The notes beneath the pieces were generated by a model. That model was not told the origin of the DNA. It did no database searches and saw only the letters and a list, made by a program, of their open reading frames with translations. From positions 1 to 64,000 of the forward strand of contig NZ_MVBD01000010.1 in the NCBI RefSeq assembly GCF_002000055.1: a stretch of 64,000 nucleotides of DNA. Reading direction: 5' to 3'. Shown here one piece after another: positions 17,064-25,947 of the stretch; positions within the stretch are counted from its first letter, which is position 1, and every line of letters begins with the position of its first letter. The DNA is from Marinicella sediminis (GTDB lineage: Bacteria; Pseudomonadota; Gammaproteobacteria; Xanthomonadales; Marinicellaceae). The position numbers were made by a program, and so were the translations under genes.

Positions 17064-18566
17064 ATGGCTGCAGAACCCTATATCCTGATCATTTCATGGC
17101 TGATTGTACTGATTCTGTTCATCTTGCTTTATCAACGGAATCGGCAACTGACGCGTTTGCGTCAACGCCTGGACGCGCAACAAAAACACCTCAGCGAAAG
17201 CCAGTCACGCCAAGCCAGGGCCGAAGCAGCCAATCAGGCAAAAAACCGCTATCTATCTGGCATTTCACACGAGTTGCGCACGCCATTGAATGTCATCATG
17301 GGTTATGCCCAGATTCTGGAACGGCAAACCCCGGTGACTGATGATAACCACCGCAACTTCCAGCTGATCAGACAAAATTGTCAGCACCTGACCCATCTGA
17401 TCGAAGGTATACTGGAATTTTCAGCCATTGAATCAGGCAAACTCAGGGTGCAGTCTGACATCACAGAATTCAGACCCCTCCTCGATCATTTGATTGACAT
17501 GTTCAGCCACCAGGCTCAGCAAAAAAACCTGGCTTTTGTCAGTGACCTGCCAGAACAACTGCCACAATACATCAAAACCGACAGTAAAAGATTGCAGCAA
17601 ATCCTTACCAACCTGCTGTCCAATGCCATTAAATTCACCCCCGCAGGTCAGGTATCACTGACTGTCAGCTACCGCAATCAGGTGGCCACATTCATCATCC
17701 AGGACACCGGAATTGGCATCAAACCGGCTGACCTGCAACGAATCTTTCAACCTTTTGAGCGCATTGAGTCAGCCGACAACCAGGTACCCGGTACGGGCCT
17801 GGGTCTGACCATCACCCAATTGCTTGCTGAATTGCTGGGTGGTGAATTGAGCGTAACCAGCAATTGGCAAAAGGGCACCACTTTTACCCTGAAAATCATG
17901 TTGTCTGCACAAGACATGGTTAAACAGACAGAGCAGCAGGAACTGCATCCATCGGTGGTCAGCCAGCCTCATTCAATCTTACTGGTAGATGACATTGAAA
18001 CACACCGCGAACTGGTTCGCCAATTACTGGCACCGTTGGGATTTCAGCTGCTTGAGGCAGGCAGTGCCGATCAAGCCAGGACACTGATTAAGCAGCAAAC
18101 CATTGATTTGGCCTTGCTTGATGTTTCAATGCCGGGGATGGACGGCTGGCAACTGGCTCAATGGGTCAGGGATCAGGGACATGATTTTCCCATCATTATG
18201 TTGTCCGCCAATCCCAGAGACAACAGTCCGGCCCATCCAGGAAACCATCAGGCTTACCTGGCCAAACCTCTGCAGATCAATGCATTGCTTAATCAATTGA
18301 ATCGTCTGCTTCATCTGGACTGGTCACAAAACCGTCAACCGGACAGCCAAATGAATCAGGACCAAAGCCCCATCGTCCTCAAATACAAAGACCGGGAAAA
18401 ACTGCTCGAATTGTTGGACATTGGCCACATCAATGGCATCAAAGCCTGTGTGAATGAATTGGTCAATGATGGTAAGATCAGTCAACAAGAAGCCGACCGG
18501 CTCAAATCACCTTTGAACCGGCTGAATTTAACCCAATTTGCCCGCTTGATTGATCATGACCGCTGA
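17064..18566 (+). CDS. Hybrid sensor histidine kinase with C-terminal receiver
   Basis: 500 residues: one N-terminal membrane segment (about 6-23), a coiled linker, HisKA with SHELRTPLN (phospho-His at about 69), HATPase with NLLSNAIKF, DTGIGI and GTGLGL boxes, and a receiver domain (ILLVDDIETH; phospho-Asp in LLDVSMPGMDG; Lys in YLAKP), then a short C-terminal extension. There is no recognisable sensory domain, so the signal may come through a partner protein. It overlaps the response-regulator gene by 11 bases, marking the two as a signalling pair. Confidence 0.9.
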   Translation: MAAEPYILIISWLIVLILFILLYQRNRQLTRLRQRLDAQQKHLSESQSRQARAEAANQAKNRYLSGISHELRTPLNVIMGYAQILERQTPVTDDNHRNFQLIRQNCQHLTHLIEGILEFSAIESGKLRVQSDITEFRPLLDHLIDMFSHQAQQKNLAFVSDLPEQLPQYIKTDSKRLQQILTNLLSNAIKFTPAGQVSLTVSYRNQVATFIIQDTGIGIKPADLQRIFQPFERIESADNQVPGTGLGLTITQLLAELLGGELSVTSNWQKGTTFTLKIMLSAQDMVKQTEQQELHPSVVSQPHSILLVDDIETHRELVRQLLAPLGFQLLEAGSADQARTLIKQQTIDLALLDVSMPGMDGWQLAQWVRDQGHDFPIIMLSANPRDNSPAHPGNHQAYLAKPLQINALLNQLNRLLHLDWSQNRQPDSQMNQDQSPIVLKYKDREKLLELLDIGHINGIKACVNELVNDGKISQQEADRLKSPLNRLNLTQFARLIDHDR

Positions 18567-19425
18567 CCTCAATGCCACCATCCTGGTGGTCGATGACAAC
18601 ACCGACAGCCTGGGACTACTTAACCAGGCACTCAGTGATGCCGGATATACCGTCTTGATCGCCCAAAGCGGTCTCCAAGCCCTTTCGGTGATTCACAAAA
18701 CCCAACCGGATCTGATTCTGCTCGATGCCATCATGCCGGAAATGGATGGCTTTGCTACTTGTCAGGCCATCCGCCATCTGAATGAGGAAGTACCGGTTAT
18801 TTTTATGACTGGCCTGAGCGAAACAGAACACGTGGTTCAGGGGCTCAGTTCAGGTGCAGTGGATTACCTGGTCAAACCACTGAACCACACCGAGTTATTG
18901 GCCCGCATCAAAGTTCACCTCAGCAATGCCCGGATGGCCAGTCACACCAAAGCAGCTTTGGACTCAACCGGCCAACACCTGGCGGCCCTGGATTCAAAAG
19001 GACAGCTGAAATGGACCACCGAGAAAGCCAGAAACTACCTGGCTGAAATCAGCCATCAGCAGCGCACTGAACTGCTTGAATGGCTGTTGATCGCAGAGAC
19101 CACCGATTTTTTTGAATGCCAACAGGATGACAACAGCCTGATCATCACATACCTGTCCCGACAGCCTGATGACTCACACTTGATAAAGTTTAAATCGCAA
19201 AGCCTCAAGCTGGCCAAACAAACCCTGAAAAACAAACTGAAGATCACCCGACGTGAATCTGATGTTTTATATTGGGTAGCACAAGGTAAAACGGATTGGG
19301 AAATCTCTCAAATCCTGCACATCAGCGAACGCACCGTCAATAAGCATTTGGAACAAATTTACCGCAAACTGGAAGTCAGCAATCGCACAGCAGCGTCTGG
19401 CAAGGCCATTACAGCACTGCAATAA
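18556..19425 (+). CDS. LuxR-type response regulator
   Basis: 289 residues from the ATG at 18556. The N-terminal receiver has ILVVDDNTDS, LLDAIMPEMDG (phospho-Asp) and YLVKPLNH. A middle region of about 80 residues follows, then a C-terminal LuxR helix-turn-helix (RRESDVLYWVAQGKTDWEIS to RTVNKHLEQIYRKL). It is the likely output of the adjoining kinase. The DNA target cannot be read from the sequence. The adjacent DUF2256/photolyase cluster is on the same strand 12 bases later, but no functional link is shown. Confidence 0.9.
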   Translation: MTADLNATILVVDDNTDSLGLLNQALSDAGYTVLIAQSGLQALSVIHKTQPDLILLDAIMPEMDGFATCQAIRHLNEEVPVIFMTGLSETEHVVQGLSSGAVDYLVKPLNHTELLARIKVHLSNARMASHTKAALDSTGQHLAALDSKGQLKWTTEKARNYLAEISHQQRTELLEWLLIAETTDFFECQQDDNSLIITYLSRQPDDSHLIKFKSQSLKLAKQTLKNKLKITRRESDVLYWVAQGKTDWEISQILHISERTVNKHLEQIYRKLEVSNRTAASGKAITALQ

Positions 19426-19437
19426 CCAACCGATGGC

Positions 19438-19581
19438 ATGGCACATAAAAAACCCAACTTACCCCACAAAACCTGCCCGGTTTGTGGCTTGCCATTTGTT
19501 TGGCGCAAAAAGTGGCGCAATTGTTGGGACCAGGTCATCTACTGCAGTGAGCGCTGTCGGCGCAAAAGGTCAGTCAACTGA
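19438..19581 (+). CDS. DUF2256 small cysteine-rich protein
   Basis: A 47-residue gene below the usual length cut-off. It reads MAHKKPNLPHKTCPVCGLPF, then WRKKW and YCSERCRR, the complete DUF2256 pattern (CxxC plus CSxxC, a probable zinc knuckle). It starts 12 bases after the response regulator and its stop overlaps the end of the convergent cry-DASH gene by 12 bases. DUF2256 genes commonly accompany photolyase/cryptochrome genes; their function is unknown. Confidence 0.9.
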   Translation: MAHKKPNLPHKTCPVCGLPFVWRKKWRNCWDQVIYCSERCRRKRSVN

Positions 19582-20934
19582 TCGTAAATCCTGCCAGGAA
19601 ATACACCTGGCCTTTTCTGAATCAGCCCAAGCCTCAGCAAACAAGCCTTGTGGGTCATGTTGCTCCTGTTGTTTCAGAATATTGAAATGCCGGCCTCCCC
19701 TGGGATCGGCCCCAACCCCTGCGATGTACTGCCAGTTTCCCCAATTGGAACCCACATCATAATCGATGAGGTGCTGCTCGAAATAAGCCGCTCCCCAGCG
19801 CCAGTCAACCTGCCGTTCATTAATCAACTCACTGGCCACCAGTTGACGGCCCCGGTTACTCATGTAACCCGTTTGATTCAATTGTCCCATACAGGCATCA
19901 ATCAATGGGTTGCCAGTCTGTCCCTGGCACCATGCCTGAAAGCGCTCAAGAGTCAAACCATCAACCAATGAAACCTGGGGTTTGCCTTTGACACCACCCG
20001 GCCAAAACAAACGGGCGCCATGAAGGTAGCCGGACCAATAAAAGTATTCCCGCCACAACAACTCAAAGTAAATCCAGTAGGTAGATTCATTGGCCCCATG
20101 CTGCATTTCATACTGTTTGAGGCGCTCATGTATCTGGCCTGGTGAAAGACTGCCCAAAGCCAACCAAGGAGAGAACTTGGTTGAATTGGCCCAACCATCC
20201 AGGGCATTACGAACGGTCTTGTAATTGCTCGGAGCCGCGCTGGAAAAATAACGCGCCAGGTGTTGTTCACCAGCCACGGTGCCACCGATGAATCCATTGT
20301 CTGCTTGCCCACTGTCAACCAATGCCAGCCAGCTCATCAACCGTTCTTCTGTATGATCTTTGCTGCTCAACTCAAGGCGATTCACTGCCACCAGGGGTGG
20401 TGCTGGTGAGGGTTGTAAATCAGCGGCTTCGATGCGTTTGCGAAAAGGCGTGAATGAAGGTGACAAACCGCTCAGCTCAAAGGGCAACTGGTCCAAGTGA
20501 AATAAACTTCGGGTGTGACCGCTGATCAACGAAGTATCAGGCAACTTGTGCCGCAGGTGCTGCCATTGTTTTTGTTCATAATTGCCAGCAGTCATGCTGC
20601 GGTAAACGGCCTTGAAATCATGAGCGTTTACCAACTTTGAAATCAGCTGTGTGGTGTGGCCGATCCTGATGTCCAAGCGCAGACCCCGCGTCTTCAGTTG
20701 CCGGGACAAATCCTGCAATGTTTCCATTAAAAATCTGAAACGTTCCCTGCCCATGCCTGATTGCAGGGTCCACATGGGGTCGAACTGCCAGGGCTGCAAC
20801 ACATAAACACAGGCCAGAGCCTGACATTCGGCGGTGGCGAGTGACAACAAATGGTGGTCATCCACCCGCAAATCATCAGTGAATAAAAACAAGCCCCTGC
20901 TGTATTTTTTCGGTTTCACCTGTTGTTCACCCAT
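19570..20934 (-). CDS. DASH-family cryptochrome/photolyase
   Basis: 454 residues with the photolyase N-terminal alpha/beta domain (GLFLFTDDLRVDDHHLL) and the C-terminal FAD-binding helical domain. DASH-type landmarks include TYWIYFELLWREYFYW, the FAD-site GYMSNRGRQLVAS and VGSNWGNWQYIAGVGADPRG. Cry-DASH proteins repair cyclobutane pyrimidine dimers mainly in single-stranded DNA using blue light, and may also have signalling roles. It lies 14 bases downstream of the DUF2805 gene on the same strand. Confidence 0.93.
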   Translation of the reverse strand: MGEQQVKPKKYSRGLFLFTDDLRVDDHHLLSLATAECQALACVYVLQPWQFDPMWTLQSGMGRERFRFLMETLQDLSRQLKTRGLRLDIRIGHTTQLISKLVNAHDFKAVYRSMTAGNYEQKQWQHLRHKLPDTSLISGHTRSLFHLDQLPFELSGLSPSFTPFRKRIEAADLQPSPAPPLVAVNRLELSSKDHTEERLMSWLALVDSGQADNGFIGGTVAGEQHLARYFSSAAPSNYKTVRNALDGWANSTKFSPWLALGSLSPGQIHERLKQYEMQHGANESTYWIYFELLWREYFYWSGYLHGARLFWPGGVKGKPQVSLVDGLTLERFQAWCQGQTGNPLIDACMGQLNQTGYMSNRGRQLVASELINERQVDWRWGAAYFEQHLIDYDVGSNWGNWQYIAGVGADPRGGRHFNILKQQEQHDPQGLFAEAWADSEKARCISWQDLRSVD

Positions 20935-20948
20935 TACTTTTTAACATG

Positions 20949-21215
20949 TCATTTGTGTTTGTATTGCGTGGGACAATAAGCACGCATGACACCCTCTGGC
21001 CTGAGTTCCTGATGCTTGGTGGAACGGCCAGATACCCGCTGTCGCCAGGCTTTGAATGACCCCCGGGATAAATGGCTGCGCATCAGACAGATAACGTCCT
21101 GCTCATTTAAACCATATTGAACTTGAATGGCTTCGAATGGAGTGCGATCCTCCCAGGCCATTTCAATGATTCTGGAAACTTCAGCAGCAGCGCTGGGCAG
21201 GGTATTGGAAGTCAT
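20949..21215 (-). CDS. DUF2805/TIGR03643 family protein
   Basis: 88 residues from the ATG at 21215; a GTG at 21221 is the alternative. The sequence VSRIIEMAWEDRTPFEAI, EQDVICLMR and SFKAWRQRVSGRSTKH is characteristic of this small family, which is nearly always found beside photolyase/cryptochrome genes. It looks like a helix-turn-helix-type fold. Function is unknown; co-transcription with cry-DASH suggests a light-linked role. Confidence 0.87.
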   Translation of the reverse strand: MTSNTLPSAAAEVSRIIEMAWEDRTPFEAIQVQYGLNEQDVICLMRSHLSRGSFKAWRQRVSGRSTKHQELRPEGVMRAYCPTQYKHK

Positions 21216-21267
21216 ATACACACATCAGTCAAAACCGCCACAATAATAAAACCACAGTGAAAATCCA

Positions 21268-22758
21268 ATGAAAACCGCAACCCTGATTTTTCCCCATCAA
21301 CTGTTCGACAACCACCCCGCCATTCATCAGTGCAATGTCTACCTGATTGAAGTGGACCTGTTTTTTACACAATTCGCTTTTCACCAACAAAAACTGGCTT
21401 TTCACCGGGCCAGCATGAAGGCTTATGCAGACCTCATCAAAGACCGGGTCAATACGCTGACTTATGTGAATGCCATTGATCGCAACTCCGAAGTGGCTGT
21501 GTTACTGGAGGAGCTGGCTGGTAAAGGCTACCAATCAATCGCCTGTGTGGATGTCGTGGATGATTGGCTTCATCGCCAGATCGACCGCTCTTGCAAATCA
21601 CATAACCTACAATTGAAATGGTTTCCCAGTGACGCCTTCTTGACAGACACCGATGCCCTGTTGGGCTATTTTGAGGGGAAGCAATCTTTTTTCCATCAAA
21701 ATTTTTATCAACGACAACGCAAACAATTACAGATTCTGTTGGATGATGACGGTAAACCAACTGGGGGTAAGTGGAGCTATGATGAAGATAACCGCAAGAA
21801 ATATCCCAAAAATAAAACCCCTCCGGTCTGCCCCCAGGCTGATACCCTTGACCATCACAAAGAGGCTGCTGATTATGTCAGGGCCCATTTTTCCAGCCAC
21901 TTGGGTCAACTGAGCGATCCTGCTGAGGAAGGTCCTGTCCTGCGGTATCCGGTCACTCATGAACAGGCCAGCCAATGGCTGACTGAATTTTTTAGTGAAC
22001 GATTCGCTGAATTTGGCGATTACGAGGATGCCATGGTCAGTGAACAACTGGTGCTTAACCACAGTGTGCTCACACCGATGCTGAACACCGGATTACTGAC
22101 CCCCGACGAAGTCATTACACAGGCCATGCATCATGCCCGGACACATGACATACCCATCAATTCACTGGAAGGGTTTATCAGGCAGATCATCGGTTGGCGG
22201 GAATTCATCAGGGGCTTGTATCTACATGTCGGAAGACAACAGCGCACCAGAAACTTCTGGGCATTCAAACGATCAATACCCGACTCTTTTTATACCGGTG
22301 AAACTGGCATAGCACCGCTGGATCAAACCATCCGGAAAGTACTCGACACCGGCTATTGTCACCACATTGAACGATTGATGGTACTGGGAAATTTCATGTT
22401 GTTGTGTGAGTTTGATCCTGACCAGGTGTATCAATGGTTCATGGAACTATTCATTGATGCGTATGATTGGGTCATGGTACCCAATGTTTATGGCATGAGC
22501 CAGTTTGCTGATGGTGGTTTGATGGCCACCAAGCCCTACATCAGCAGCAGCAACTATCTGCTGAAAATGAGCGATTTCAAAAGAGGTGACTGGCAAGCAA
22601 CCTGGGATGGTCTGTTTTGGCGATTCATGCATCATCAACGTGATTTTTTTGCCTCGAACCCCAGGCTGGGTATGTTGTTGAGGACCTGGGACCGGATGGA
22701 TGAAGACAAACAACGCAATCACCTGAACAACGCCGAACAGTTCCTGCAGTCACTTTGA
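21268..22758 (+). CDS. PhrB/CryB-like photolyase-related protein lacking most Fe-S ligands
   Basis: 496 residues of the deoxyribodipyrimidine photolyase-related family (bacterial (6-4) photolyase/CryB group). Visible are the N-terminal Rossmann part (LIFPHQLF), GYCHHIERLMVLGNFML and VPNVYGMSQFADGG, the FAD region. Characterised PhrB binds a [4Fe-4S] cluster through four cysteines. Here only the Cys in GYCHH (about residue 364) is kept, and the segment after KMSDF (about 432-450) reads KRGDWQATWDGLFWRF with no CxxC. The gene is transcribed divergently from DUF2805, only 52 bases apart, so the pair probably shares a control region. Confidence 0.88.
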   Translation: MKTATLIFPHQLFDNHPAIHQCNVYLIEVDLFFTQFAFHQQKLAFHRASMKAYADLIKDRVNTLTYVNAIDRNSEVAVLLEELAGKGYQSIACVDVVDDWLHRQIDRSCKSHNLQLKWFPSDAFLTDTDALLGYFEGKQSFFHQNFYQRQRKQLQILLDDDGKPTGGKWSYDEDNRKKYPKNKTPPVCPQADTLDHHKEAADYVRAHFSSHLGQLSDPAEEGPVLRYPVTHEQASQWLTEFFSERFAEFGDYEDAMVSEQLVLNHSVLTPMLNTGLLTPDEVITQAMHHARTHDIPINSLEGFIRQIIGWREFIRGLYLHVGRQQRTRNFWAFKRSIPDSFYTGETGIAPLDQTIRKVLDTGYCHHIERLMVLGNFMLLCEFDPDQVYQWFMELFIDAYDWVMVPNVYGMSQFADGGLMATKPYISSSNYLLKMSDFKRGDWQATWDGLFWRFMHHQRDFFASNPRLGMLLRTWDRMDEDKQRNHLNNAEQFLQSL

Positions 22759-22874
22759 AATGAATACGAGCAATATGTTCATATAGGCGCATATTAAATC
22801 ACGCTCATTTCACAATCAATGGTTCAATATGATGGTGTGTGTGGTGGTGTTTTAATTAACTTGTGGAGCAGATC

Positions 22875-23225
22875 ATGACATCCATCATTGACACCATTTG
22901 GCAGACCATTTCTTACCTGCCATTGCGTGAACCATTGAAAGGGCAAATAATCAAGCTTGTGCATTGGCCTGATTTCAGTCACGGACAACCGCTCCGTGAA
23001 TACATCGTGCTGGCAGACTTATTGAGTGGCCAGCCCATGACCCCACAACAACTTAAAAAACTCAGTGGTTACGATGAGCACCTGATCAACTCATTCCTCA
23101 ATGCCGCCCATCTAATGAGTTTACTGGACGTCAGTGACAGCACCCGACCCAAGCAGCAACAATCCAGCAAAGCCCGGTCCAACAACCCGTTCAAGTTGTT
23201 ATCAGGCTTGTTAAGCAGGATCTGA
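22875..23225 (+). CDS. Hypothetical small protein, possibly winged-helix-like
   Basis: 116 residues from the ATG at 22875, with GGAG six bases upstream; a GTG at 22863 is the alternative. The first 85 residues look helical, with LPLREPLKGQIIKLVHW and YIVLADLLSGQPMTPQQLKKLSG, resembling a DNA-binding or adaptor fold. The tail is Ser/Lys/Gln-rich and then hydrophobic (FKLLSGLLSRI). No family is recognised. It stands alone between the photolyase gene and a small membrane protein. Confidence 0.6.
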   Translation: MTSIIDTIWQTISYLPLREPLKGQIIKLVHWPDFSHGQPLREYIVLADLLSGQPMTPQQLKKLSGYDEHLINSFLNAAHLMSLLDVSDSTRPKQQQSSKARSNNPFKLLSGLLSRI

Positions 23226-23340
23226 TCCAATTAATTGAGCCCTGGAGTCGAGCTGAAATACTGCTCTTGATCGGCAGATGGTTTTGACAAAGCAGGTTCG
23301 GTGCGCCTAACATGAGAGACATCCAACGAATGTAATTCAA

Positions 23341-23730
23341 ATGAACAACATCCGCACCATTTTACAACTCAATGCCCTGAACTGTTTGTTGTTCGGCGCC
23401 TTATTCGTCTTCCTGCCGGCGCAGGTCAGTCAGTTTCTCAGCAGCAGCCATCCCATGCCTGAACTGGTAATGGCCATACTGGGTGTGGTGTTGAATCTGT
23501 TCGGTTTACTGCTGTTGTGGTTGGCGAAAAAGCCGCACATCAACAAAGGCTGGGTGTTGATGGTCGCTGTGGCTGATTTCAGTTGGGTTCTGTTCACCGT
23601 TGTTCTGTTACTTTTGCAGGTCTGGGTGACCACAGTCAATGGCATGACCGCGGCCGGATTGATCGCCATCCTGGTGGGGTGGTTTGGTTGGCTGGAGTGG
23701 CAATATCACCAGAGCCCATCCAAATCTTAA
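23341..23730 (+). CDS. Small four-helix membrane protein
   Basis: 129 residues with four predicted membrane helices (about 8-28, 43-63, 70-92 and 99-120) and short charged ends. The arrangement resembles small inner-membrane proteins of unknown function. It is convergent with the cobalamin adenosyltransferase gene and separated from it by 38 bases. No catalytic motif is seen. Confidence 0.65.
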   Translation: MNNIRTILQLNALNCLLFGALFVFLPAQVSQFLSSSHPMPELVMAILGVVLNLFGLLLLWLAKKPHINKGWVLMVAVADFSWVLFTVVLLLLQVWVTTVNGMTAAGLIAILVGWFGWLEWQYHQSPSKS

Positions 23731-23768
23731 ATCATCCAGCACCTGATCATTGCCGTGAAACTGCGAGG

Positions 23769-24290
23769 TTACTCACTTTGCCAAAACACTTCCTGACCAC
23801 CATTGAGAACCCGCGCCAACACAAACAGATAATCGGACAATCGATTGAGGTATTGCATGACCTCTGCTTCAATGTCATGACCAGCTGCGGCCTGCCAGGC
23901 CTTGCGCTCAGCCCGGCGACAGATGCTGCGAGATAAGTGGGCCGAACTACCGGCCTGATTACCCGCGGGAAGGATGAATTGTTTCAGAGGTGTCAGTTGA
24001 TCCTGCCAGTCATCGATCCAGTCTTCCAATTGTTTGATGTCTGCTGCTTTCATGTTGTTCTCTTTGTATTGTGCCACTTGTGCACCCAGATCGAATAATT
24101 GATGCTGAATTCTGGACAATTGTTGATCGACTTTGGAGTCGGCACTGAGGGCCCGGATCATACCCAATTGGGCATTTAATTCATCAACGTCACCAAGGAC
24201 ATCGAACAACAGGTCAGCTTTGGTCAATCGCTGGCCGTTCACCAGGCCGCTTTCGCCCTGGTCTCCGCTGCGGGTATATATTCTGGTCAT
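23769..24290 (-). CDS. Cob(I)alamin adenosyltransferase, PduO type
   Basis: 173 residues. The ATP-binding N-terminus is TRSGDQGESGL. The family helices SRSICRRAER and LNRLSDYLFVLAR contain the conserved Arg and Asp residues. It transfers the adenosyl group of ATP to cob(I)alamin to make coenzyme B12 in the cytoplasm. No B12-dependent enzyme or cobalamin biosynthesis gene is in the window. The neighbouring photolyase cluster suggests a possible link to B12-based light sensing (LitR/CarH), but no such regulator is present here. Confidence 0.92.
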   Translation of the reverse strand: MTRIYTRSGDQGESGLVNGQRLTKADLLFDVLGDVDELNAQLGMIRALSADSKVDQQLSRIQHQLFDLGAQVAQYKENNMKAADIKQLEDWIDDWQDQLTPLKQFILPAGNQAGSSAHLSRSICRRAERKAWQAAAGHDIEAEVMQYLNRLSDYLFVLARVLNGGQEVFWQSE

Positions 24291-24380
24291 AAGGTATCAG
24301 TTTCCTAAAACTTTGGTTGAAGTGAGTGAGTTCTTTAGAGTATAGTTCAGCAGATTTTTTTGCAAATAAAATTTGATCGT

Positions 24381-25451
24381 ATGAAGCAAACCGTACTCAA
24401 TGCCGCGCACCGCAAAGCCGGTGCAAAAATGGTCGATTTTGGCGGCTGGGAAATGCCCATTAATTATGGCTCCCAGATTGAAGAACACCATGCGGTCAGA
24501 CAAGCCGTTGGGATGTTTGATGTGTCACACATGACGGTGGTGGATGTGTCCGGTCCGGAAGCCCTGACATATTTGTATCAACTGCTGGCCAACGACATCA
24601 CCAAACTGAAGACTGGCCAGGCGTTATACAGCACCATGCTGAATGAGTCCGGTGGGGTCATTGATGACCTGATCACCTACAAAGTCTCGGAAACTGATTA
24701 CCGGGTGGTGGTGAACGCCGCTACACGGGAAAAAGACCTGGCATGGATGACGGCACAAACTGATTCTTACGACGTCGACCTGACTGAGCAAGCCGATACC
24801 GCCATGATCGCGGTACAAGGACCGAAAGCCCTTGAGACCCTGCAGCCTCTGATTGAACTGGACCTCAGCAACACCCCCCGCTTTTATGCCACCTGGAATG
24901 AAGAACTGTTCATTGGCAGAACCGGATATACCGGAGAAGACGGGGTGGAAATCATGCTGCCTGCAGAACAGGCAGAAGCCTTATGGGACCAACTGATTGC
25001 TGCCGGCGTTCAACCCTGTGGCCTGGGTGCCAGAGACACCCTGCGACTGGAAGCTGGTATGCACTTGTATGGACAGGACATGGATGAAAACATCACCCCG
25101 CTGGAATGTGGGTTGGGCTGGACATTACGCAAAGAAAACCCCACTTTCAATGGTGCTGACGCGCTGGCTCAACTGCGTGAACAAGGCATCAACAAAAAAT
25201 TAATTGGATTGGTGCTGGAAGGACGCGGCGTGTTGCGTCACAATCAGACACTGATCGATGGTGCCGGTCATCAAGGCATCATCACCAGTGGCGGTTACTC
25301 ACCGTCCACTGAAAAAGCCATTGCCATGGCAGTTGTGGACAAAGGCATGGACCCTGCAACCTTACAGGTTCAGATCCGTAACAAAACCTTGCCTTGTCGC
25401 GTCGTGAAACTACCATTTGTCAGAAATGGCAAATCATTGATTGAGGAATAA
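24381..25451 (+). CDS. gcvT: Glycine cleavage system T protein (aminomethyltransferase)
   Basis: 356 residues from the ATG at 24381; the frame opens earlier at a TTG but lacks family sequence there. Typical segments are MVDFGGWEMPINYGSQIEEH, MFDVSHM, GYTGEDGVEI and LGARDTLRLEAGM. It takes the aminomethyl group from the H protein and makes methylene-tetrahydrofolate plus ammonia. It is first in gcvT-gcvH-gcvPA. I looked for a glycine riboswitch in the 90 bases upstream and saw none. Confidence 0.95.
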   Translation: MKQTVLNAAHRKAGAKMVDFGGWEMPINYGSQIEEHHAVRQAVGMFDVSHMTVVDVSGPEALTYLYQLLANDITKLKTGQALYSTMLNESGGVIDDLITYKVSETDYRVVVNAATREKDLAWMTAQTDSYDVDLTEQADTAMIAVQGPKALETLQPLIELDLSNTPRFYATWNEELFIGRTGYTGEDGVEIMLPAEQAEALWDQLIAAGVQPCGLGARDTLRLEAGMHLYGQDMDENITPLECGLGWTLRKENPTFNGADALAQLREQGINKKLIGLVLEGRGVLRHNQTLIDGAGHQGIITSGGYSPSTEKAIAMAVVDKGMDPATLQVQIRNKTLPCRVVKLPFVRNGKSLIEE

Positions 25452-25455
25452 ACCG

Positions 25456-25848
25456 ATGAGTTACGTACCTGATAATTTAAAATACACCGCCAGTCATGAG
25501 TGGCTGGAAGACCTGGGCAACGGCGTTTACCGCGTTGGCATCACCGAGTTCGCCCAATCACAACTGGGTGACATCGTGTTTGTTGAATTGCCAGAATTGG
25601 ATGAGTCATATGCTCAGGAAGACGAATGTGGTGTCGTAGAATCAGTGAAAACTGCATCAGACATTTACTGTCCCCTGGTAGGCACCGTTACTGCGATCAA
25701 TGATGCCCTGGAAGACACCCCTGAACTGATCAATGATTCGCCATTTGATGACGGCTGGATCTTTGAATTGAAACTGGATGAAGAGGCTGATACCGGCTCA
25801 TTGCTCAGCGCCGAAGATTATCGTGCCTCGATAGCCGACGAAGACTGA
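25456..25848 (+). CDS. gcvH: Glycine cleavage system H protein
   Basis: 130 residues from the ATG at 25456, preceded by GAGG, four bases after the gcvT stop. The lipoyl-lysine is Lys65 in VVESVKTASD. It shuttles the methylamine group between the P, T and L proteins. The frame runs upstream into gcvT, but MSYVPDNLKYTASHEW is the family start. Confidence 0.96.
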   Translation: MSYVPDNLKYTASHEWLEDLGNGVYRVGITEFAQSQLGDIVFVELPELDESYAQEDECGVVESVKTASDIYCPLVGTVTAINDALEDTPELINDSPFDDGWIFELKLDEEADTGSLLSAEDYRASIADED

Positions 25849-25947
25849 AACATTCACATTTTTTGCATATCCAATCGGTTAAAAAGTGGTTTGTGATGCA
25901 CCAGGCACCACTCACCACTTAAACCGGATACAAACGACTATACCGCC

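Noticed and set aside
19433-19762. 109-codon frame overlapping the DUF2256 gene
   Set aside because: It is in a different frame from the clear DUF2256 match and runs antisense through cry-DASH; the 47-codon frame at 19438 is the real gene.
24291-24380. Glycine riboswitch upstream of gcvT
   Set aside because: The 90-base leader is AT-rich and lacks the paired tandem aptamer core; too short for a standard tandem switch.
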